DNA of 8,570 bases from Pirellulales bacterium (GTDB lineage: Bacteria > Planctomycetota > Planctomycetia > Pirellulales > JAICIG01), in the NCBI GenBank assembly GCA_025924495.1, contig JAICIG010000353.1, forward strand, positions 1 through 8,570. The letters run 5' to 3'. The position numbers were made by a program, and so were the translations under genes. Under the pieces are notes generated by a model. That model was given only the letters and a program-made list of their open reading frames with translations. It did no database searches and had not been told where the DNA came from. This document shows positions 1-6,590 of this stretch, piece after piece (position 1 is the stretch's first letter; every line of letters begins with the position of its first letter).

Positions 1-3000
1 CCACGGCCCAGGGTCGCAGGAGGGGGGATTCAAACTCAACCTGCGCGCCGCGGCGCTGGCTGGCGGCGATTCGGGCGAGAAGGCGATTGTGCCCGGCAAG
101 CCCGAAGCCAGCCGGTTGATCAAGCTGGTCGGCGGCAAGGATCCGAAGCTCTCGATGCCGCCTAAGGATGAGGGCGAACCACTCTCGGCAGAACAAATCG
201 CGTCGCTCACGCGCTGGATAGCAACGGGCGCCGCCTGGCCCGAAGGAACCGATGTGCCGGACCAGACGCAGCAGCACTGGGCTTGGAAAAAGCCGATTCA
301 GGCGCCGCTGCCCAAGGTGGTGCGAGCCGACTGGCCACGCAATCCAATCGACTACTTCGTTCTGGCGCGGTTGGAAAAAGAAGGCCTGTCGCCATCGCCC
401 GAAGCCGATCGCTTCACGCTCATCCGTCGCGTGTCGCTCGACTTAATCGGCCTGCCGCCGACGCCTGAGGAAGTCGAAGCCTTCGTCAACGATCCGCGCA
501 GCGATACCTACGACCGGTTGGTCGACCGGCTGCTCGATGATCCTGGCTATGGCGAACGGTGGGCGCGGATGTGGCTCGACCTGGCGCGCTACGCCGACTC
601 GAAGGGTTACGGCTCGGACCCCTTGCGCACGATCTGGCGATATCGCGATTGGGTGATCGACGCGTTCAATCGCAACCTGCCGTACGATCAATTCACCATC
701 GAACAGTTGGCCGGGGATCTGCTTCCCAATCCGACGCCAGATCAACTGTTAGCCACGGCCTTCCACCGCAACACGATGGCCAATGATGAAGGAGGCACCG
801 ATGATGAAGAGTTTCGCGTCGCCGCCGTCAAGGATCGCATTGAAACGACGATGCAGGTCTGGATGGGGCTGACGGCCGGCTGCGCCAAGTGCCACAGCCA
901 CAAGTACGATCCGCTCACTCAGCGCGAGTACTATCAGCTCTACGCCTTCTTCAATCAAACTGAAGACGCCGACCGGCCCGACGAATCGCCGCGGCTGCCG
1001 ACGCCAACGCCGGCCCAGACGGCCGAAACTCAGCGGCTCAACTCGGCCATCGCCTCCGTGCGCCAGCAACTCGATCAATCGACGCCTGAGTTGGAAGCCG
1101 CACGAGCGAAATGGGAGCAATCGATCGCCGCGCAAAGCGGTCAATGGATCGTGCTGCCGATCGAAGCAGCCGTTTCGACTGGCGGCGCGACGTTGGAAAA
1201 ACTGCCCGACGGTTCTCTCTTGGCCAAAGGCGCCGCTCCCGAGACCGACACTTACAACCTGACCGTCTCGACCGATCTGAAAGGCATCACCGCGTTTCGG
1301 CTGGAGGTTTTGCCGCATGAGAGCCTGCCCAGCCAGGGCCCAGGACGTTCCGGCAACTTTGTGTTGAACGAGCTGAAAGCTGCGGCGGCCGATAAGGCCA
1401 ACCGCCCAGCCAGCGGTCGTTTTGTTCGCGTGGAATTGCCGGGCGAGCAGAAGATGTTGTCGCTGGCCGAAGTGCAGGTTTTTCGCGGGGCCGATAATTT
1501 GGCGCTCGTCGGCAGGGCCAGTCAATCGAGCACCGATTACGGCGGCGACGCCCGACTGGCGATCGACGCCAACACCAGCGGGGAGTTCTTCGAACAGAAA
1601 TCAGTGACGCACACCAAGGCCGAAACCAATCCCTGGTGGGAGGTCGATCTGGGCGCCAACCTTCCCGTCGATCGGATCGTGATTTTCAATCGCACCGACG
1701 GGGACACCGAATCGCGACTGAATCACTTTCGCGTTTTGCTGCTCGACGAAGCGCGTCAGCCGATCTGGCAAACCGACGTGGCCGATCCGCCCAACCCGAG
1801 CCTGGAGCTGCCCCTGGGCGGCGCAAAGGCGATCGGTCTTACCGAAGCCACGGCGGATTTTGAGCAGCACGACTTTCCGGTGGCGAAGATCATCGACGGC
1901 GACGCTGCGGCGAAGGCGGGTTGGGCCATTGGACCGCGAGTCGGCCAGCCGCATGAAGCAGTATTTGCAACGGCTACGCCCGTCGGGTTCGAGGGGGGGG
2001 CGATTCTTTCGTTCCAGCTCGTGCAAAACTACGGCTCGCAGCACACCATCGGGCGGCTGCGGCTTTCCGCCACAACCGCCGCGCCGCCGCCTCGCGCGCG
2101 GCCCGGCAATGTCCAGCAGATACTGGCTGTCGCCGCCTCCGAGCGCAATGCGGAGCAGAAGGCCGAGTTGGCTCGCTTTTATCGCTCGATTGCGCCGGAA
2201 TTGCAGCCGCTGCGCGACCAGCTCGCTCAGCTCGATGGGCAATTGAAAACGCTTGAAAAGCAAATCCCCACCACGCCCGTGTTGCGAGAGTTGCCGGCCG
2301 ACCAACGCCGCATGACGCACGTGATGCTGAAAGGCAATTACCTGGCGCCGGGCGACGAGGTGCAGCCGCTTTTGCCGGCCGCCTTTCATCCGCTGCCGAG
2401 CGGCGCGTCGATCGATCGGTTCGGCCTGGCCCGCTGGCTCGTCGATCGCGAAAATCCGCTCACGGGCCGCGTGACGGTCAATCGCTTTTGGGCTCAGCTA
2501 TTCGGTCGCGGGCTGGTGGAAACGGAAGAAGATTTCGGCACCCAAGGCGCGGCGCCGACGCATCCCGAATTGCTCGATTGGCTGTCAGTCGAGTTCGCCA
2601 AAACGTGGGATGTAAAAGCTTTGCTGCGGCTGATCGTCACTTCGGCGACCTATCGGCAGTTGTCCGGCGCTTCGCCGGGACTATTGCAAAAAGATCATGC
2701 CAACCGGCTGCTGGCACGCGGGCCGCGCGTGCGGCTGGAAGCTGAAATGGTGCGAGACCAGGCGCTGGCCATCAGTGGGCTGTTGAGTCGCAAGCAAGGA
2801 GGCCCGTCGGTCTTTCCGCCGCAACCGGAAGGACTGTGGCGAGCGGCATTCAACGGAGAAAGGACCTGGGCGACCAGCCAGGGCGAAGATCGTTATCGTC
2901 GCGGGCTGTACACGTTCTGGCGCCGCACCGTTCCCTATCCCTCGATGGCGACGTTCGACGCGCCAAGCCGCGAGATCTGCGCGCTGCGGCGGATTTCCAC

Positions 3001-3352
3001 GAATACTCCCTTACAGGCCTTTGTGACGCTCAACGATCCCGTCTTCGTTGAGTGCGCTCAAGCGTTGGCCCGCCGCATCATCCTCGATGGGGGCCACACG
3101 CCCGAAACCCGCGCCGCTTTCGGACTGCGGCTATGTCTGGCGCGGCCGGCCCAAGGCGAACAAATCAGAGACCTCGTAGATTTGTACAAGAGCGAATTGG
3201 CCTACTACCAAAAGAATGCTGCCGCAGCCGAGCAATTGGCCACGCAACCGCTTGGCAAACTGCCGGAAGGCATTAGCCCCGCCGAAGCCGCCGCCTGGAC
3301 GGTCGTAGCGAACGTGTTACTGAATATGGATGGGGTCTTGACCAAGAGATGA
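1..3352 (+). CDS. PSCyt1-DUF1549-DUF1553 planctomycete cytochrome protein, 5' partial
   Basis: Large secreted c-type-cytochrome-like protein; 1116 residues are visible and the 5' end lies outside the window. The first full codon (base 2) is the His of what should be a CxxCH haem motif, followed by GPGSQEGG and, at residues 52-55, MPPK, where the axial Met would sit: a PSCyt1 domain (visible residues 1-85). DUF1549 follows (about 114-322), with a second haem motif CAKCH at 294-298. Residues about 470-600 resemble an F5/8-type-C (discoidin/fucolectin) domain with AEVQVF, ASQSS and WWEVDLG. A short coiled-coil-like stretch follows near 730-755, then DUF1553 (about 795 to the end) with NRFWAQLFGRGLVET and STNTPLQAFVTLNDP. 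The GTG at 89 is internal, not the start. The family is periplasmic or exported; biochemical function is unproven, and a role in polysaccharide degradation is inferred from genome context in planctomycetes. Pairs with the downstream DUF1501 gene. Confidence 0.93.
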   Translation, partial: HGPGSQEGGFKLNLRAAALAGGDSGEKAIVPGKPEASRLIKLVGGKDPKLSMPPKDEGEPLSAEQIASLTRWIATGAAWPEGTDVPDQTQQHWAWKKPIQAPLPKVVRADWPRNPIDYFVLARLEKEGLSPSPEADRFTLIRRVSLDLIGLPPTPEEVEAFVNDPRSDTYDRLVDRLLDDPGYGERWARMWLDLARYADSKGYGSDPLRTIWRYRDWVIDAFNRNLPYDQFTIEQLAGDLLPNPTPDQLLATAFHRNTMANDEGGTDDEEFRVAAVKDRIETTMQVWMGLTAGCAKCHSHKYDPLTQREYYQLYAFFNQTEDADRPDESPRLPTPTPAQTAETQRLNSAIASVRQQLDQSTPELEAARAKWEQSIAAQSGQWIVLPIEAAVSTGGATLEKLPDGSLLAKGAAPETDTYNLTVSTDLKGITAFRLEVLPHESLPSQGPGRSGNFVLNELKAAAADKANRPASGRFVRVELPGEQKMLSLAEVQVFRGADNLALVGRASQSSTDYGGDARLAIDANTSGEFFEQKSVTHTKAETNPWWEVDLGANLPVDRIVIFNRTDGDTESRLNHFRVLLLDEARQPIWQTDVADPPNPSLELPLGGAKAIGLTEATADFEQHDFPVAKIIDGDAAAKAGWAIGPRVGQPHEAVFATATPVGFEGGAILSFQLVQNYGSQHTIGRLRLSATTAAPPPRARPGNVQQILAVAASERNAEQKAELARFYRSIAPELQPLRDQLAQLDGQLKTLEKQIPTTPVLRELPADQRRMTHVMLKGNYLAPGDEVQPLLPAAFHPLPSGASIDRFGLARWLVDRENPLTGRVTVNRFWAQLFGRGLVETEEDFGTQGAAPTHPELLDWLSVEFAKTWDVKALLRLIVTSATYRQLSGASPGLLQKDHANRLLARGPRVRLEAEMVRDQALAISGLLSRKQGGPSVFPPQPEGLWRAAFNGERTWATSQGEDRYRRGLYTFWRRTVPYPSMATFDAPSREICALRRISTNTPLQAFVTLNDPVFVECAQALARRIILDGGHTPETRAAFGLRLCLARPAQGEQIRDLVDLYKSELAYYQKNAAAAEQLATQPLGKLPEGISPAEAAAWTVVANVLLNMDGVLTKR

Positions 3353-3369
3353 GGCAAGCTTCAGGCAGG

Positions 3370-3407
3370 CGAGCCGGAGGCGCAAGCCTCCGTGTCATGT
3401 CGGCTCG
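3370..3407. repeat. Compound inverted repeat with GCAA tetraloop
   Basis: CGGAGGC at 3375-3381 and GCCTCCG at 3386-3392 pair perfectly over 7 bp around the loop GCAA, a GNRA tetraloop. An outer repeat, CGAGCCG at 3370-3376 and CGGCTCG at 3401-3407, is also perfect over 7 bp; its outer five pairs can form together with the inner stem, leaving a 10-base bulge. No T-tract follows, so it is not a classic intrinsic terminator. It lies between the cytochrome and DUF1501 genes and could be an mRNA-processing or stability element, or a copy of a dispersed repeat; similar CGGAGGC-loop-GCCTCCG palindromes are, from memory, common between planctomycete genes. Confidence 0.7.
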
Positions 3408-3467
3408 GAAAAATCGCCGCGAAATCCTCGCAACGGGTCGCTTCTTACGAATTGAGCAATCGCTTTC

Positions 3468-4955
3468 ATGAAGAACAGTAAGACCAATCGTATGAATCTC
3501 GAACTTCGCCTCGCGCAAGCCCGAGCGTTCACCCGCCGGCATTTCTTGCGCTCGTGCCAACTCAGCCTCGGTTCGCTTGCCCTAACCACGCTGCTCGGGC
3601 GGCAGGCCACGGCCGAAACGCTCGAGCCGGCGGCCAATCCGCTGGCTTCCAGGCCGCCGCAATTTCCGGCCAAGGCGAAGTCGGTGATCTACCTGCACAT
3701 GTCGGGCTCGCCGCCGCAGCACGAATTGTTCGACTGGAAGCCGAAGCTGGTCGAACACAACATGCAGCCGTGCCCGGACGAAATCCTCAAGAACCAGCGA
3801 TTCGCCTTCATCAAGGGACATCCCACCTTGCTGGGCACGCCCTACAAATTCGCCCAGCACGGCCAAAGCGGCGCCTGGATTTCGGAGTTACTGCCGCATC
3901 TGGCCGAGACGGTCGATAACCTGACCTTCATCAAGTCGATGATCACCGACCAGTTCAACCATGCGCCCGCGGAATTGTTCCTGTTCACGGGCGCCCCGCG
4001 CGCGGGCTCGGCTTCGATGGGCTCGTGGATTACCTACGGCCTCGGCTCAGAAAACCAGGACCTGCCCGGCTTCGTCGTGCTATTGAGCGGCGGCACCGAT
4101 CCGACCGGCGGCAAAAGCTTGTGGGGCAGCGGCTTTCTGCCGAGCGTCTATCAAGGCGTGCAGTGCCGCAGCACAGGCGAGCCGATTCTGTACGTTTCCG
4201 ATCCACAGGGCATGCCGCGCGAAGTGCGCCGCCGCAGCCTCGACGCCTTGAAAAAGCTGAACGAGTTCGAGCTGGAGCAATTCGGCGATCCCGAAACGCT
4301 CACGCGCATCTCGCAGTACGAACTGGCCTACCGTATGCAGATCTCCGTACCCGAGGTCATGGATATCTCCAAGGAGCCGCAACATATTCTCGACCAGTAC
4401 GGCGCGCAGCCGGGGGCGGGCTCGTTCGCCAATAATTGTTTGCAGGCGCGGCGACTGGTCGAGCAGGGAGTGCGGTTCGTGCAGCTATTCGACTGGGGCT
4501 GGGATTGTCACGGCACGGGCAAAGGGGACGACATCGTCACCCACCTGCCTAATAAGTGCAAAGAGATTGACCGGCCGATCGCGGCGCTCGTCAACGATCT
4601 GAAAGCGCGCGGCCTGCTCGACCAGACGCTGGTCGTGTGGGGCGGCGAGTTCGGCCGCACGCCGATGAACGAAGCGCGCGGCGGCTCAAAGTTCTTAGGG
4701 CGCGATCATCACCCGCACTGCTTCACCGCCTGGATGGCCGGCGGCGGCGTCAAGCCGGGCCAGACGGTCGGCGCGACCGACGAGCTGGGCTATTTCATCG
4801 CCGAGAACCCCATGCCGATCCGCGATTTGCAGGCCACCATCTTGCACCTGCTCGGGCTCGATCCGCACAAGCTCGCCTACAAATATCAAGGCCTGAATCA
4901 GCGTCTCATCGGCCCCGCCGAAGATCCGAAAGTCCGGCGCGAATTGCTTGTCTGA
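3468..4955 (+). CDS. DUF1501 domain protein, Tat-exported
   Basis: A 495-residue protein of the DUF1501 family, which belongs to the alkaline-phosphatase/sulfatase-like superfamily. The N-terminus has a twin-arginine signal: TRRHFLRS at residues 22-29, then a hydrophobic stretch to about 43, so it is probably folded before export. Family landmarks are HMSGSPPQHELFDWKP (77-92), FAQHGQSG, WDCHG (345-349), WGGEFGRTP (391-399) and GRDHHPH (411-417); the Asp, Glu and His residues in the last three are the likely metal ligands by family analogy. Length is normal. The start at 3468 has no clear Shine-Dalgarno; ATG at 3492 (Met9) is an alternative that keeps the Tat motif. DUF1501 genes typically sit next to PSCyt1-DUF1549-DUF1553 genes, as here with a 115-base gap. 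The enzymatic reaction is unknown; a role at exported polysaccharides is inference. Confidence 0.93.
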   Translation: MKNSKTNRMNLELRLAQARAFTRRHFLRSCQLSLGSLALTTLLGRQATAETLEPAANPLASRPPQFPAKAKSVIYLHMSGSPPQHELFDWKPKLVEHNMQPCPDEILKNQRFAFIKGHPTLLGTPYKFAQHGQSGAWISELLPHLAETVDNLTFIKSMITDQFNHAPAELFLFTGAPRAGSASMGSWITYGLGSENQDLPGFVVLLSGGTDPTGGKSLWGSGFLPSVYQGVQCRSTGEPILYVSDPQGMPREVRRRSLDALKKLNEFELEQFGDPETLTRISQYELAYRMQISVPEVMDISKEPQHILDQYGAQPGAGSFANNCLQARRLVEQGVRFVQLFDWGWDCHGTGKGDDIVTHLPNKCKEIDRPIAALVNDLKARGLLDQTLVVWGGEFGRTPMNEARGGSKFLGRDHHPHCFTAWMAGGGVKPGQTVGATDELGYFIAENPMPIRDLQATILHLLGLDPHKLAYKYQGLNQRLIGPAEDPKVRRELLV

Positions 4956-4962
4956 GCCCAGC

Positions 4963-4966
4963 GGAG
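4963..4966 (+). promoter_or_regulatory. Ribosome binding site deciding the esterase start
   Basis: GGAG sits five bases before ATG 4972. It favours that ATG over the in-frame TTG at 4948, which would overlap the DUF1501 stop and add eight residues in front of an otherwise well-formed signal peptide. Confidence 0.7.
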
Positions 4967-4971
4967 ACGTA

Positions 4972-5817
4972 ATGAGGATCCAGTTTGCGGCCTGTCTTTG
5001 CCTTCTCATGGCGGCGCTGATCCGTCCGGCATTGGCCGAGGAATCAAGCACATCCGTCTCCGGCGCAGCGCACGATGACCGGGGATTCCTGGTCCATACG
5101 GTCAAGTCGCCGTTTCAAGCAGGCACGACGCAAATCCGCGTCCTTCTGCCCGAGCAACTCAAGTCAGACGAGAAACTTCCGGTTATCTACGTGTTGCCGG
5201 TCGAAGCCGCCACCGAAAATCGCTATGGCGACGGTTTGCTGGAGATTAAGCAAAACGACCTGCACAACAAACATTGTGCGATCTTCATCGCCCCGACATT
5301 TTCTCATCTCCCCTGGTATGCGGACCATCCGACCGATCCAGGAATTCGCCAGGAAACCTATTTGCTCGACGTCGTCATTCCGTTGATCGACAGAACCTAT
5401 CCTGTGGTCGCCGCGGCGAAAGGACGCTATCTGCTCGGCTTCAGCAAATCTGGTTGGGGCGCATGGAGTTTGCTGCTGCGACATCCCCAGATGTTCGACA
5501 AAGCCTCGGCCTGGGATGCGCCGCTGACGATGGAACGAATCGGGCTCTATGGCAATCCGGCCATCTTCGGCACGCAGGAGAACTTCGACCGCCATCGGAT
5601 CGACTCGCTCTTGCGGGATCGAGCCGACGAGCTCCAGGGCAGACCGCGCTTAGTGCTCACTGGGTACGGCAATTTTCGCGAGCATCATCAGCGTGCCCAT
5701 CAGTTGTTGCTCGACCTCAAGATTCCGCACATCTATCGAGACGGTCCGGCACGAAAGCACGATTGGCACAGCGGTTGGGTCGCAGAAGCCGTGGAGCTGC
5801 TGTTGAGTCAAAGTTAG
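4972..5817 (+). CDS. Secreted esterase-like alpha/beta hydrolase
   Basis: A 281-residue protein resembling the putative esterase family (PF00756, esterase D-like). Residues 1-22 form a Sec signal peptide ending ALA before EE, so cleavage after Ala22 is likely. The nucleophile elbow is GFSKSGWGAW, with Ser158 as probable nucleophile; its fifth position is Ser instead of the usual Gly of GxSxG. The C-terminal KHDWHSGW (His263) matches the HDWxxW catalytic-His motif of the family. Where family members usually have the acid Asp, this one reads GYGNFRE, placing Asn234 there; Glu237 nearby might substitute. The gene starts 16 bases after the DUF1501 stop, which suggests co-transcription with the two upstream genes. 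Substrate is unknown; acyl or feruloyl esters on polysaccharides are a guess from context. Activity is uncertain given the altered motifs, but fold assignment is fairly secure. Confidence 0.85.
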   Translation: MRIQFAACLCLLMAALIRPALAEESSTSVSGAAHDDRGFLVHTVKSPFQAGTTQIRVLLPEQLKSDEKLPVIYVLPVEAATENRYGDGLLEIKQNDLHNKHCAIFIAPTFSHLPWYADHPTDPGIRQETYLLDVVIPLIDRTYPVVAAAKGRYLLGFSKSGWGAWSLLLRHPQMFDKASAWDAPLTMERIGLYGNPAIFGTQENFDRHRIDSLLRDRADELQGRPRLVLTGYGNFREHHQRAHQLLLDLKIPHIYRDGPARKHDWHSGWVAEAVELLLSQS

Positions 5818-5866
5818 CGGCCCAAATAATCAGACTTAAGGTGAACCCGATCCTGGCGCAGGTATC

Positions 5867-5875
5867 TGCTAGAAT
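5867..5875 (+). promoter_or_regulatory. Extended -10 promoter candidate for the Uma2 gene
   Basis: TGCTAGAAT matches the extended -10 pattern TGnTAnnnT of housekeeping-sigma promoters. No -35 box is seen at normal spacing, which extended -10 promoters can do without. Transcription would begin near 5882 and give a leader of about 42 bases. This is a pattern match only. Confidence 0.4.
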
Positions 5876-5913
5876 GGGATAGGCGGGACAGCCACCGAGA
5901 ACCTCTTCGTTTC

Positions 5914-5917
5914 AGGA
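5914..5917 (+). promoter_or_regulatory. Ribosome binding site of the Uma2 gene
   Basis: AGGA six bases before ATG 5924 supports that start; it agrees with the usual N-terminal extent of Uma2 proteins. Confidence 0.55.
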
Positions 5918-5923
5918 CCAACC

Positions 5924-6490
5924 ATGAGCACCATTGCTCGTCTCACACTCGAACAATACGACCGGATGATCGAGGCCGGCATCTTCGACCCGACGAAGCC
6001 GGAGCATATTGAACTGATCCACGGAGAGCTTCGTGAAATGACGCCCATGGGAACGGCCCACCTGCACGGCCTAAATGTCCTGGTCAATGAATGGGTCATG
6101 AGGCTTCGTATGCCCCAAGGGGTATGGGCTCAGGTTCAAGGTCCGGTAGCGATTCGGAACCAGCAAAGCATGCCCGAGCCGGACATGGCTTGGATCGCCA
6201 AGCAAGACGCTGCAAAGCCTCGCCCCGATGCCAATGATGTGTACTTAATCATCGAGGTCGCCGAAAGCAGCTTGGAGTACGACCGCGGCGAAAAAGCGGA
6301 CCTGTATGCCGCCGCCGGCATCAAGGATTATTGGATCGTGAATCAGTTGGACAAACACATCGAAGTGCGGCGCAACCCGCATGCGGGTCGTTATCAAAGT
6401 GTGGAAAACTTCGGACCCGGCGCCGAAGTGCGCCCGCTGGCGTTTCCGGAATTAGCATTGCCGGTCGACTTGCTGTTTGCGGCAAAATAA
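5924..6490 (+). CDS. Uma2 family PD-(D/E)XK nuclease-like protein
   Basis: A 188-residue Uma2 (DUF820, PF05685) protein, full family length. The core of the restriction-endonuclease-like fold is visible: HIELIHGELREM near residues 28-39 (conserved Glu), PEPDMAWI with the PD motif Asp87, then IIEVAESS with Glu111, followed by D120, K124, Y128, G132 and the family signature YWIVN (136-140). All expected acidic and Lys positions are present, so the fold is probably catalytically competent. Uma2 proteins are abundant in cyanobacteria and planctomycetes, often many per genome; their real role is not established, and nuclease activity is predicted from the fold only. No toxin-antitoxin partner or transposase is adjacent; it sits alone between the esterase and the haem gene, with its own promoter candidate. 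The Uma2 assignment is secure, the function is not. Confidence 0.92.
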   Translation: MSTIARLTLEQYDRMIEAGIFDPTKPEHIELIHGELREMTPMGTAHLHGLNVLVNEWVMRLRMPQGVWAQVQGPVAIRNQQSMPEPDMAWIAKQDAAKPRPDANDVYLIIEVAESSLEYDRGEKADLYAAAGIKDYWIVNQLDKHIEVRRNPHAGRYQSVENFGPGAEVRPLAFPELALPVDLLFAAK

Positions 6491-6576
6491 CCGATAAGCA
6501 AGCCCATCGACCCGGGCGCCGCCTGCTCGTTCGCCTTGCGGAATCGAGTACTTCTAATCCCGTTGATTTATCCTCG

Positions 6577-6583
6577 CTAGAAA
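6577..6583 (+). promoter_or_regulatory. Weak -10-like element before the haem gene
   Basis: CTAGAAA in GCTAGAAATCGC resembles the -10 candidate before the Uma2 gene but lacks the TG extension and a -35 box. If real, transcription would begin near the TTG start at 6591, giving a leaderless message. Speculative. Confidence 0.2.
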
Positions 6584-6590
6584 TCGCAGA

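Noticed and set aside
749..1525. Long open frame on the - strand (258 codons)
   Set aside because: It lies opposite the well-supported cytochrome-like gene; its translation is rich in Arg/Gln/Gly with no recognisable motif, as expected of antisense frames in high-GC DNA. The same holds for 1601-2389.
4948..4971. Upstream TTG start for the esterase
   Set aside because: It overlaps the DUF1501 stop, lacks its own ribosome site and puts acidic residues in front of a good signal peptide; ATG 4972 with GGAG is better.
5924..6490. Uma2 gene as part of a defence or mobile system
   Set aside because: No partner gene, transposase, terminal repeats or phage gene is adjacent; Uma2 genes are often solitary in planctomycetes.
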